Part shown: piece by piece, positions 42,995 to 51,175 of the stretch
Position numbering within the stretch: position 1 is the first letter of the stretch
Layout of the letters: every line of letters begins with the position of its first letter
Assembly (NCBI RefSeq): GCF_017498545.1
Contig: NZ_CP071793.1
Coordinates: 7,143,001 to 7,207,000 of the forward strand
Reading direction: 5' to 3'
DNA from: Sulfidibacter corallicola
GTDB taxonomy: Bacteria; Acidobacteriota; Holophagae; Acanthopleuribacterales; Acanthopleuribacteraceae
DNA length: 64,000 nucleotides
The notes under the pieces: generated by a model
What the model saw: only the letters and a program-made list of their open reading frames with translations
Database searches by the model: none
What the model was told of the DNA's origin: nothing
Translations under genes and position numbers: made by a program

Positions 42995-43771
42995 TCAGGC
43001 CGAACGGGAGGTGCGTTCGCCGTTGTCGGACGGGGCGTCGGCGGCGGGCGCATCCGGTGTCGGTTCCGGTTTCAGGAGGGGCCGGACGTTGCCGCCGCTC
43101 ACGTCCACCATGCGGCCGTCCAGGACGTGGATCTGGCGCCGCGCACGCCGGGCCAGCTCGTGGTCGTGGGTGACCATGATGATGGTCGTCCCCTGGTTGT
43201 TGATTTTCTCGAGCAGGTCCATGATGGCGCGGGCCATGGCGGTGTCCAAATTACCCGTGGGTTCGTCGGCCAAAATCAGCCGTGGCGAACCGGCGATGGC
43301 GCGGGCGATGGCGACGCGTTGTTGCTGCCCGCCGGAGAGTTGGGACGGATGGTGTCGCGCCCGACCCGCCAGGCCGACGGTTTCCAGGGCCGATTCGATG
43401 CGTCGTTTGCGGTCGGCGCGGTTGAAGCCGCGATAGCGCAGGGGAACGTCGACGTTGTCGAACACACTGAGATCGGGAATGAGGTTGAAGGACTGAAAAA
43501 TGAACCCGATCTTCTGGTTGCGAATGGCGGCGCTCTCGGCGTCGGAGAGGCCGGTCACATCGCGTTCGTCCAAGTAGTAGCAACCCTCGTCGAAGCCATC
43601 CAGCAGGCCGGCGATGTTGAGAAAGGTCGACTTGCCCGCTCCCGACGGACCCATGACCGCGAGGAAATCGCCCTCTTCCACGTACAGGCTGAAATCCGAT
43701 AGTGCATAGGTCTCGATGTAATCCGTGCGGTAGATTTTCTTGACGTGTTCCATTCGCAGCATGAGGTCCAT
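42995..43771 (-). CDS. ABC transporter ATP-binding protein, MacB/LolD type (efflux operon 2)
   Basis: The 258-residue product has Walker A 'GPSGAGKST', Q-loop 'FIFQSFNLIP', signature 'LSGGQQQRVAIARAI', Walker B 'LILADEPTGNLD' and 'IIMVTHDHELA'. A Pro/Ala-rich C-terminal tail of about 30 residues follows the ATPase domain and is not part of the family. Adaptor and permease genes flank it closely on the same strand. Confidence 0.93.
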   Translation of the reverse strand: MDLMLRMEHVKKIYRTDYIETYALSDFSLYVEEGDFLAVMGPSGAGKSTFLNIAGLLDGFDEGCYYLDERDVTGLSDAESAAIRNQKIGFIFQSFNLIPDLSVFDNVDVPLRYRGFNRADRKRRIESALETVGLAGRARHHPSQLSGGQQQRVAIARAIAGSPRLILADEPTGNLDTAMARAIMDLLEKINNQGTTIIMVTHDHELARRARRQIHVLDGRMVDVSGGNVRPLLKPEPTPDAPAADAPSDNGERTSRSA

Positions 43772-43834
43772 CCCTTTTCTTTTCGATACTGATGTAGGCC
43801 GAGCGGAGCGGCTCGGTCCACCTGGGTTATGGGT

Positions 43835-45109
43835 TTATGGGCGCAGCAGCACCGTTTCCGCCCGTCGAAAGTCGGTGAGGTCGGAAATCACGATTTCTTC
43901 GCCCGCCCGCAGGCCTCGGAGAATTTCCACTTCCGTCAAACTGGCCACCCCGACCTGAATCTCGCGGCGTTCCAACAGGCCGTCGTTGATCACGTAGGCC
44001 ACTCGTCCGGCGCCGCTCTCCAGGAAGGGCCCGCGCCGGACGTACAACACGTCATCGCGGGTTTCGAAGCGAATGCGTGCCGATACCCGCTGGTTCTGGC
44101 GCAGCCGTTGGGGCGGGGGACCGCGGAACAGGACGGTGCCGGTGACCAGCGAGTCGACCACTTCGGGCGAGATCTGGGCGACCTCGCCGGGATAGATTTG
44201 GTCGTCGAGGCGGATGTCGGCCGGTTGGCCCGGCTCGATGTCGTCGGCATAGGTCTCGGGTATGCTGACTTCCACTTCGAAGGCCGAAAGGTCGATCACC
44301 GTGAGCAGCGGCATGTTGGCGGCGACGACGTCGCTGGGATCGACTTCCAGGCTGCCGATTCGGCCGTCCGCCGGCGAGCGAATCGAGAGTTCTTCCAGGC
44401 GTCGCTGTGCCTCGGCCAGGACCAGCTTTTGGCGAGACAGTTGGAGTTCCATGTTGCGCAACTCCAGATCGAGCGTCTCGCGGTCCAGCTCGCGTTCGGC
44501 CACGGCGTGTTCGTATTCCATGTCCGTAATGAGCACGCTGTCTTTGGCGGTCTCGTATTCGATGGCGTTGATGAGACCTTGGGAAAAGGTTTGTTCGGCA
44601 CGGGCGAAGGCGCGCTCGGCGGCTTCGTGACGCAGTTTCGCCAGATCGATCGCCTGGCTGCGACGCAACAGCTCCGCTTTGGCGGCCACCTTGCGGCGAG
44701 CCAGATCGGCTTCCATGGCCTGGACGGTCGATGCTTCCTGACGCGCCAGGTTGCGGACTTCCGGGCTGTCGACCACGGCCAGCACCTGGCCGGACGCGAC
44801 CGCTTCGCCGGCTTTGACGCGCAGCGTGACGACACCGCTCGCCGTGCTGTAGAGCGTCGGGTAGGACGAGGCCACCACGCGTCCCTCGGCGCTGACCTCG
44901 CGGGTCAGGTCGCCGCGTTGGACGGTGCCGGTCATGAGGCGGGCGCGGTCCACCGAGGTATCGGCATGGATCCAACCCTGCCAACGGGGATGCCAAACGA
45001 GGGAACCGACGATCAGAACCGAAACGATCGCGGCAATCGACCATAAAAATCGACCCCGTCGCGGAGGACGGGAAATGGCTCGGTCCTGAGACGATGTGTC
45101 CTGGATCAT
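43835..45109 (-). CDS. Periplasmic adaptor (HlyD/MacA/RND membrane-fusion family), efflux operon 2
   Basis: The 424-residue product has a signal-anchor helix (about 23-43, 'FLWSIAAIVSVLIVGSLVW'), lipoyl halves ('GVVTLRVKAGEAVASGQVL' and 'IRSPADGRIGSLEVDPSD'), a long coiled-coil hairpin between them (about 120-215), and beta-barrel and membrane-proximal domains. It heads an operon with the same order as that at 21.4-25.8 kb. A cluster of TGTCCG half-sites lies 80-130 bases upstream. Confidence 0.9.
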   Translation of the reverse strand: MIQDTSSQDRAISRPPRRGRFLWSIAAIVSVLIVGSLVWHPRWQGWIHADTSVDRARLMTGTVQRGDLTREVSAEGRVVASSYPTLYSTASGVVTLRVKAGEAVASGQVLAVVDSPEVRNLARQEASTVQAMEADLARRKVAAKAELLRRSQAIDLAKLRHEAAERAFARAEQTFSQGLINAIEYETAKDSVLITDMEYEHAVAERELDRETLDLELRNMELQLSRQKLVLAEAQRRLEELSIRSPADGRIGSLEVDPSDVVAANMPLLTVIDLSAFEVEVSIPETYADDIEPGQPADIRLDDQIYPGEVAQISPEVVDSLVTGTVLFRGPPPQRLRQNQRVSARIRFETRDDVLYVRRGPFLESGAGRVAYVINDGLLERREIQVGVASLTEVEILRGLRAGEEIVISDLTDFRRAETVLLRP

Positions 45110-45186
45110 TCACACCTCCACCGGTCTGTAAGGGCAAGCAAGGTGCCAAGTGGTAAAGATAATATTTGCAGTTGTTTGAGTAAATG

Positions 45187-45240
45187 TGTCCGCAGTGTCC
45201 GGCCGGACAGGTGTCCGAATCGAAGCGGACATCTGTCCGG
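45187..45240. promoter_or_regulatory. Operator-like cluster of six TGTCCG half-sites with a 15-bp hairpin
   Basis: TGTCCG or its complement CGGACA occurs at 45187, 45196, 45204, 45212, 45226 and 45234. The inner four form a stem of 15 pairs with one mismatch (45203-45217 with 45226-45240) around the loop AATCGAAG. The cluster sits 78-131 bases upstream of the start of efflux operon 2, a normal place for a repressor or activator site. The loop shares AATCGAAG with the repeat family, so a repeat origin is the alternative. Confidence 0.5.
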
Positions 45241-45275
45241 TGGTGGACGTACGCGGAAGTGACGGAGTTGGCAAG

Positions 45276-46030
45276 GCCCGCATCGAGAGGGAAGTGTCAG
45301 GGTTGAGGTACCGGGCCCCGCGCAGGGCACTGGACCGACTCTTCGAAGCGTGTTCCTGAGCATTGCCCGCATCCAAAGAGGGTCGTAAGGCCTGTTGGTT
45401 GGCCCGCTGGGCCGACGCATCGAAGCAACATGTTTAACGGAAGTGGGTTACACAAAAGAGCGAAGCCGATCATTCCCCAGTTGACCCCAATTCGAAGTCG
45501 AAAAGTCCAGAGTGCCCGCATCGTAAGAGGGTCGTAGGGCCTGTAGGTGGAGCAGCTTGCTCCACCAATCGAAGCAACTTAATTAGCAAGAGTGAGTTAG
45601 GTAAAAGAGCGAAGCCGAAAATGGCCCTCAGTGAGCGCCAACGAGGTCGCAGGGTCCAAAGTGCCCGCATCGTGAGAGGGTCGTAGGGCCTGTATGTGGA
45701 GCAGCTTGCTCCACCAATCGAAGCAACTTGATTAGCAAGAGGGAGTTAGGTAAAAGAGCGAAGCCGAAGATGGCCCTCACGGCGCGCCAACGAGGTCGCG
45801 GGGCCCAAAGTGCCCGCATCGTGAGAGGGTCGTAGGGTCTGTAGGTGGAGCAGCTTGCTCCACCAATCGAAGGAACTTAAGTAGCAAGAGGGAGTTAGGT
45901 AAAAGAGCGAAGCCGAAGATGGCCCTCACGGCGTGCCAACGAGGTCGCGGGGCTCAAAGTGCCCGCATCGTGAAAAAGTAGTTAGGCTTGTAGGTGGAGC
46001 ACGGCCGGTATGGCGGTCTGCTCAATCATC
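45276..46030 (+). repeat. 149-bp hairpin repeat array 2
   Basis: GCCCGCAT recurs at 45365, 45514, 45663, 45812 and 45961, again exactly 149 bases apart, preceded by a short degenerate unit at 45276 (89 bases). The first full unit has the GTTGGCCC-GCT-GGGCCGAC hairpin; later ones have GGTGGAGCA-GCT-TGCTCCACC. In the last unit a 14-base unit (46002-46015) is inserted after GGTGGAGCA. Unit ends carry GTAAAAGAGCGAAGCCGA. Units share more with each other than with array 1 outside the core blocks, which suggests local amplification. Confidence 0.93.
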
Positions 46031-46079
46031 CGGTGCGATCCAGATGCACATTGGGGAAGCGATCCAGAGCGCTTGAATC

Positions 46080-46245
46080 TCGGCTTTCGCGTGCTCGGGG
46101 GAGTAGGCCGCTTCGCTCTTTGGCTCGACGGCCTGGCGAAGCGGTCGTCGCTTCGATTGGTGGAGCAGGCTGCTCCACCTACAAGCGCGACGCCTCTCTC
46201 TGCCTGCGGGAACTGCAAGCTCGGATCGCTTCGAAATGTTCTGCG
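46080..46245 (-). repeat. Inverted terminal unit of array 2
   Basis: On the minus strand, TTCCCGCAGGCAGAGAGAGGC leads to TGTAGGTGGAGCA-GCC-TGCTCCACC (about 46168-46188 stem region) and AATCGAAGCGACGAC. It closes array 2 in opposite orientation, as in array 1. Confidence 0.75.
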
Positions 46246-46414
46246 GTTGGGCCCGCCACCTCGCCGAATCTGCCGAGCTTCATATCCAAGAGCGCATCGC
46301 TTGCCGTTAACTCCTGGGTTATCTGTAGTTTCACGTGGTGAGCGCTTGACCACTTCGGGCTTCTCTGCTCTGATGAGGAGCGGCTCGAAATTTGGCGCAG
46401 CGCGAGGGTTGCCG

Positions 46415-47179
46415 ATGACGGTGGTGTTGTATCAGTTCATGGTGTCTCACTATTGCGAGCGAAGTCGGTGGACGCTCGATTTCAAACAGGTGCCCTACCA
46501 TCTGGTGAACTGGATTCCCGGTCCGCACATCAAGCAGGCACGCGGATTGGGCTTCAATCGCTCGCAGGTCCCGATCCTGGATTACCAGGGGCAGCGCATG
46601 CAGGGCTCCGATGTCGTGGCACGGTTTCTCGAAGAGCGCCATCCGGAACGGCCCCTGTGGCTGGATTCGGAAGCGGGACGGGCCGAAATCAACACCTGGC
46701 AGAAGCGGATTGACGAGGAGATCGGCGTGCCGCTCCGTGCCTTGATCTACGGTGACCTGATGAAGCATCGCAATACCGTGATCGACTTGTGGTGCCAGGA
46801 AAAGGGTCTCGGCAGCCGCATGCTGTGCCATTTGCTGTATGGCACCCTGAAAAAGAAACTGGTCTATTATTGCCGGCTCGCGCCGGAATTCCGCGCCGAC
46901 CACGTCGAAAAGCTCGCGCGCGGTTTGGACGAGCTGGACGAGGCCTACGGCGAGCGCGCCTTCCTCGTGGGCGACCGCTTCACATTCGCGGATCTCTCCG
47001 CGGCGGCCCTGGCCGCGCCCTTGATCATGCCGTCCGAGCATCAGGTCAATTGGCCCGCCAAATTGCCGCAGTCGTTCGAAGAGCTTCGTGCCTCCCATGC
47101 CCAACGGCCCACCTTTCAGCGCGTCCTGGAACTCTATCGCGAGTTCCGCCTGCCCACCATGGCCGGCAAGAACGCATAA
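46415..47179 (+). CDS. Glutathione S-transferase-like protein
   Basis: The 254-residue product has an N-terminal thioredoxin-like domain ('VVLYQFMVSHYCERSRWTLD', 'SQVPILDYQGQRMQGSDVVA'), in which the Ser/Cys region near residue 10-13 fits the GST active site and 'QGSDVV' the glutathione site. An all-helical C-terminal domain contains 'FLVGDRFTFADLSAAAL', the conserved N-capping box motif. It probably conjugates or reduces with glutathione in the cytoplasm; the substrate is unknown. The ATG at 46415 was chosen because the upstream frame is repeat DNA. It converges with icd across a shared terminator. Confidence 0.88.
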   Translation: MTVVLYQFMVSHYCERSRWTLDFKQVPYHLVNWIPGPHIKQARGLGFNRSQVPILDYQGQRMQGSDVVARFLEERHPERPLWLDSEAGRAEINTWQKRIDEEIGVPLRALIYGDLMKHRNTVIDLWCQEKGLGSRMLCHLLYGTLKKKLVYYCRLAPEFRADHVEKLARGLDELDEAYGERAFLVGDRFTFADLSAAALAAPLIMPSEHQVNWPAKLPQSFEELRASHAQRPTFQRVLELYREFRLPTMAGKNA

Positions 47180-47210
47180 AAATGGCCCGGCTGTGCACCG
47201 GGCCATGTTT
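47177..47210. terminator. Bidirectional terminator between GST and icd
   Basis: A perfect 9-bp stem ATGGCCCGG (47182-47190) / CCGGGCCAT (47198-47206) has a seven-base loop. On the minus strand it is followed by TTTTTA (icd direction) and on the plus strand by GTTTGC. It begins at the GST stop codon. Confidence 0.85.
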
Positions 47211-47234
47211 GCGAACGGGGATCGACGATTCGGA

Positions 47235-48452
47235 TCAGGCGTTCATCTTGGCCTGCAACCCTTCGTCCAACTTGGCGAGGAAATCCTCGGTGTTCATGAA
47301 GGTGGTGTCGCCACCGACCAACAGGGCCAGATCCTTGGTCATGTGGCCGGCTTCCACCGTTTCCACGCACACGGCTTCCAACGCTTCGGCGAAACGCTTC
47401 AGCTCGTCGTTGCCGTCCAGGCGTGCGCGGTGCAGCAGACCGCGGGTCCAGGCGAAAATGGAGGCGATCGGGTTGGTGGAGGTCTTCTTGCCCTGCTGAT
47501 GCTGGCGGTAGTGACGGGTCACGGTGCCGTGCGCCGCCTCGGCCTCGCAGATTTCGCCGTCGGGCGTGAGCAGGGTGGAGGTCATCATGCCCAGTGAGCC
47601 GAAGCCCTGAGCGACCGTGTCGGACTGAACGTCACCGTCGTAGTTTTTGCAGGCCCAGACGAAACCGCCCTCCCATTTCATGGCGCAGGCGACCATGTCG
47701 TCGATGAGGCGGTGCTCGTAGGTCAGGCCGGCGGCTTCGAACTTGTCCTGGAATTCGGTGTCGAAGATTTCCTGGAACAGGTCCTTGAACCGGCCGTCGT
47801 AGGCCTTGAGGATCGTGTTCTTGGTGGACATGTAGAGCGGGTAATTGCGGTTGAGTGCGTAGTTCATGCAGGAACGGGCGAAGCCGCGGATGGATTCGTC
47901 CAGGTTGTACATGCCCATGGCCACGCCGCTGCCCGGGAAGTCGAAGACGTTGAACTCCATCGGCTCACCGCCATCGGCGGGCTTGAAGGTCAGGGTCAGG
48001 GTTCCGGGTCCGGGTACCTTGAAATCGGTGGCCTTGTATTGATCGCCGAAGGCGTGACGGCCGATGACGATCGGCTTCTGCCAACCGCCGACGTAGCGCG
48101 GAATGTTGGAACACAGGATGGGCTCCCGAAACACCGTTCCCCCGATGATGTTTCGAATGGTGCCGTTGGGGCTGCGCCACATCTTCTTGAGTCCGAACTC
48201 TTCGACGCGAGCTTCGTCGGGCGTGATGGTGGCGCATTTGACGCCGCACTTGTACTTGATGATGGCGTTGGCCGCATCCACGGTGACCTGATCGTCGGTG
48301 GCGTCGCGGTGCTCGATGCCGAGGTCGTAATACTTCAGGTCGATGTCCAGGTAGGGCAGAATCAGCCGTTCCTTGATGAATTTCCAAATGATGCGCGTCA
48401 TTTCATCGCCGTCGAGTTCAACGACGGGATTGGCTACTTTGATTTTTTGCAT
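47235..48452 (-). CDS. icd: Isocitrate dehydrogenase (NADP+), dimeric eukaryote-like type
   Basis: The 405-residue product covers the whole family: 'NPVVELDGDEMTRIIWKFIK' at the N-terminus, the substrate loop 'KMWRSPNGTIRN', 'YDGDVQSDTVAQGFGSLGMM' with the metal-binding Asp residues, and 'AAHGTVTRHYRQHQQGK' in the NADP site. It oxidises isocitrate to 2-oxoglutarate in the TCA cycle in the cytoplasm. The 'HYRQHQQGK' type of cofactor loop fits NADP+ use. AAAGG precedes the ATG at 48452; an upstream in-frame start at 48485 is weaker. It is a single gene with its own terminator. Confidence 0.96.
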   Translation of the reverse strand: MQKIKVANPVVELDGDEMTRIIWKFIKERLILPYLDIDLKYYDLGIEHRDATDDQVTVDAANAIIKYKCGVKCATITPDEARVEEFGLKKMWRSPNGTIRNIIGGTVFREPILCSNIPRYVGGWQKPIVIGRHAFGDQYKATDFKVPGPGTLTLTFKPADGGEPMEFNVFDFPGSGVAMGMYNLDESIRGFARSCMNYALNRNYPLYMSTKNTILKAYDGRFKDLFQEIFDTEFQDKFEAAGLTYEHRLIDDMVACAMKWEGGFVWACKNYDGDVQSDTVAQGFGSLGMMTSTLLTPDGEICEAEAAHGTVTRHYRQHQQGKKTSTNPIASIFAWTRGLLHRARLDGNDELKRFAEALEAVCVETVEAGHMTKDLALLVGGDTTFMNTEDFLAKLDEGLQAKMNA

Positions 48453-49168
48453 AGCTACCTTTCTTTGTTCGTCTTGTTTCGTCAATCACATATTTCCATG
48501 GAAACCCGAGAGGGACGTGGGCGGATGACCCGATCGGCGCGTCACCACCGGGTGGCGGGCTCGCGGCTCCGGGCCGGGCCCTCGGCACGCGGGTCGCCCT
48601 TCACGTCACGCCGGCGATGCGGCAAACCATGGTCGCCGAATCGCCAACCTCTGGGGAAACAGGCTCCGTTCACTGCCAGGCCGGCCAGCGTGTTCCGAAT
48701 CGAAAGCGGGCGCCGCCCGCATGAAGGCGGAATCGGGAGCAGGGACCCCGAGTCGACACAAAGCACTCGCCTGTTTCGAATTCCCGCAGGGGAACCACAG
48801 TCTGAAACCCAAATTGAGCGATTCTTGGCGGAGCACTTTGACAACCTGCCGGGCTGCAAAGCATCGTGAAAATCCTCGATCCGGTGGCGGCCGGATGGCC
48901 GGACCCCCGAACGTTCCGGGTACGCCCCGGAAGGCCGGACCTGCGTTTTCACAACACTTTTCGCCTCAGCATCTTGCACGACTGCATCCACTCGAATCGT
49001 TCGGGTCGGAGCGCTTTTTTGCGAACCGGCCGGATCGCGTGCATCGACCGCCGAGGTCGAGGCGCGGATTCACGGCCCGAGACGTTGTGACGAATCAAGT
49101 ATCATTACGCGATTCGACGGGAAAAGCAAGAGCACCCGATGCGCTGGGAAGCCCTGGCCGCCAACTCC
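48453..49168. other. Intergenic region upstream of icd
   Basis: About 715 bases without a credible gene. The short ORFs on both strands overlap and lack ribosome sites. It contains the second copy of a short dispersed repeat (48800-49000). A GGTCCGGCC-rich inverted stretch lies at 48893-48945. Confidence 0.5.
48800..49000 (+). repeat. Short dispersed repeat, copy 2
   Basis: The blocks TGAAACCCAAATTGAGCGAT-TCTTGGCGG and GCATCCACTCGAATCG match 33127-33155 and 33193-33210 in the same order. The intervening sequence differs and is longer here. Function is unknown. Confidence 0.5.
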
Positions 49169-50167
49169 TCACTCGCCCCGTACGTCGTTGTTGATGGCGC
49201 GGCTCTGATACTCGTAGAGCAGGTTCTTCATCAGGGTCAAATGCTTCTGCAGGTTGACGATATCTTCCTGCAGGATTTCCTGGTCGCGTTCCAGGGAGGT
49301 GAGGATCTTGGCCACGAATTCGGACCACTGGCGGCTTTTATCCTCCTGCTCGAAGAAGACCGCCAAGTTGCTGCTGTGGCCATTGAGCATCTCGAGGGCC
49401 TTGCCCAGTTGAGCCACCCGGTTTTCCTTCAGCATGTCGACCACTTCTTCGCAAGTCAGCACCGCGCCGTTGAGGTGATTGCCCAGGTCGTGGAGAACCT
49501 TGCGCGCCTCGCGACCACGTTCCACCAGGACCTTGAGATCTTCCACCGTGGGACAGGACTCGTTGCTGGGATCGATTTCCTCGATGGGGTCGCCGCCGAT
49601 CGACCCTTCCGCCAACTGCGTCTCCAGCTTGTCGATCCGCTTGCGGTACAACTGAAACTTGTGGGCGTTGACGACGGTGACGCTCAGCAACGGGGCCAAA
49701 TGCTCCAAAAAGGCGCGATGCTGGGTCTCGAATCCCTTTTCGGCGGCGTCCTTGATCAGATGGATGACCGCGATCACGGCGTGTTCCGCGTTGTGCGCCA
49801 GGACCGGCACCGTCAGCACCGCGGTGGGGTGGGTCTGGTAGGCGTGCAGGTCGGAAAAGCGGGGATCTTCCTTGGCGTTTTCCAGCATCAGCGTTTGTTT
49901 GGTGTCCAGCATGGCCCGCACCACGTGACGGACCGGTGGAGGCGCCGCTGCGAGCGGCAGGGCTCGCTTCTGAACTTCTTCACCGCCCGCCTCCAATTCG
50001 GCTTCGACGAAATAACCGCTCTTGCGACGCATGAGAAACCAGCAATGGTCGGCACCCGTGAGCAGCCTCGCTTCCTGTAGGACCGTGACGGCAAGTTTGT
50101 GGGGCTCAAGTTGGCTGGAGATTTTGAGGCCGGCTTCCTTCAGTCGCTCCGGCAGGGCAAACGGCAT
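49169..50167 (-). CDS. GAF-domain signalling protein with histidine-phosphoacceptor-like helix but no ATPase domain
   Basis: The 332-residue product has a GAF domain (about 20-170, 'LLTGADHCWFLMRRKSGYF', 'LTVPVLAHNAEHAVIAVIHL'), then a helical region with 'KVLHDLGNHLNGAVLTCEEV' (about 245-265), which looks like the His-Asp box of a dimerisation/phosphotransfer domain. The following helices run to the end without an ATP-binding domain. It may receive phosphate from another kinase, such as the hybrid kinase 1.3 kb away, or act as a docking protein. The ATG is at 50167. The ribosome site is weak. Confidence 0.7.
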   Translation of the reverse strand: MPFALPERLKEAGLKISSQLEPHKLAVTVLQEARLLTGADHCWFLMRRKSGYFVEAELEAGGEEVQKRALPLAAAPPPVRHVVRAMLDTKQTLMLENAKEDPRFSDLHAYQTHPTAVLTVPVLAHNAEHAVIAVIHLIKDAAEKGFETQHRAFLEHLAPLLSVTVVNAHKFQLYRKRIDKLETQLAEGSIGGDPIEEIDPSNESCPTVEDLKVLVERGREARKVLHDLGNHLNGAVLTCEEVVDMLKENRVAQLGKALEMLNGHSSNLAVFFEQEDKSRQWSEFVAKILTSLERDQEILQEDIVNLQKHLTLMKNLLYEYQSRAINNDVRGE

Positions 50168-50551
50168 GAGAGCTACTCCGAGCTGTTCCTGATACCTATC
50201 CTAACGGACCAAAGTGAAAAGACTATAGTTTTTCATCTACATGTCGTGAACGGGGATGGCGTGAACACGAGGCGAAACAGCGAGTAAGGTAAATTCGATT
50301 TGGCGGCATTCGGTAAGGTTGACCTGAAAGTTAGACTCGCAAGTTCTGATGCGCAAGCCGGCCATGGAGACGATCGGTCGATTTTCTCGGGGGGATGGGT
50401 TGTTCGTGCGGGCGCATGGTTTCGGGGATCGGGCTTGCGGCGCACCAAGGGTTTGGCTATAGTGCCTAGCAGTCTCGTGCACCTTCGCACCGGTTTCGCC
50501 CAGATTTGGACCTATATCCACTTACATCTACTTATGATTCTTGGAGATATC
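50168..50551. other. Divergent intergenic region
   Basis: About 380 bases between the GAF gene and the barrel gene. Bases 50195-50240 are AT-rich and suit a promoter. An in-frame extension of the barrel ORF to 50300 lacks a signal peptide and is not used. No repeat is seen. Confidence 0.5.
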
Positions 50552-51175
50552 ATGACCATCAACGCGCGGTTCCTTTTGACTGCCCTTTTTTTCGGGGTTT
50601 CTTTTTTGCCCGTTTCGGCGGCCGGAGGCCAGGAGAACAATTACCTCGTCTTTAAAATACAAGACCTTTCTTTTGACAGTGACATTCGCTCGGTCGAACA
50701 GGTCCTGCAGAACAGTTTCGGGTTGGATACGTCCAACGGGATCAACGAAGATTTCGCCGGTTTGGGGTATAAGCTGACGGAAGGATACACCTTCAATCGC
50801 TTTCTCAATGTGGAAGGAAGTATCTTTTATTTAGATACCAGCAAATTTACCGTCAACGACGGCACCACCAGCACCACCGTCGAAGCCGAGGGCGCCGGTG
50901 CGGAATTCACCATTCAAGGGGTGTACCCCTTCAGTCCGCGCTTCCAGGTGTTCGCCGAGGGCGGTGGTCTTTTCTGGCGCATGAACTGGAAGAACCGGCT
51001 TCCCGCGGATGCCGGCCGCATCAAGATCCACGACGACGGTATCGAAGCCATCCTGGGTGTGGGAATGCGCTACCTGTTGGGCCGCAACATGTTGGTGGAA
51101 CTGGAAATCAACCAGACCGACGTCAACGACTTGGACCTGACCACCGCCGCCTTGGGTTTCGGGTTCCGTTACTGA
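50552..51175 (+). CDS. Outer-membrane beta-barrel protein (OmpA/OMP_b-brl-like)
   Basis: The 207-residue product has a signal peptide (MTINARFLLTALFFGVSFLPVSAAG), amphipathic strands ('FLNVEGSIFYLDTSKFTV', 'FTIQGVYPF', 'FQVFAEGGGLFWRMNW') and a C-terminal strand 'TAALGFGFRY' ending in Tyr, fitting an eight-stranded barrel. TTGGAG lies just before the ATG. There is no periplasmic peptidoglycan-binding domain. Its role may be structural or as a small porin. Confidence 0.85.
   Translation: MTINARFLLTALFFGVSFLPVSAAGGQENNYLVFKIQDLSFDSDIRSVEQVLQNSFGLDTSNGINEDFAGLGYKLTEGYTFNRFLNVEGSIFYLDTSKFTVNDGTTSTTVEAEGAGAEFTIQGVYPFSPRFQVFAEGGGLFWRMNWKNRLPADAGRIKIHDDGIEAILGVGMRYLLGRNMLVELEINQTDVNDLDLTTAALGFGFRY

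Noticed and set aside
38709..46030. CRISPR or integron cassette array at the 149-bp repeats
   Set aside because: The whole 149-base unit repeats, without short constant repeats separated by unique spacers, and no cas genes are present. No integrase and no paired attC boxes with cassette ORFs were found.
48542..48991. 149-codon minus-strand ORF upstream of icd
   Set aside because: It overlaps other ORFs on both strands, has no ribosome site or recognisable domain, and covers the short dispersed repeat.
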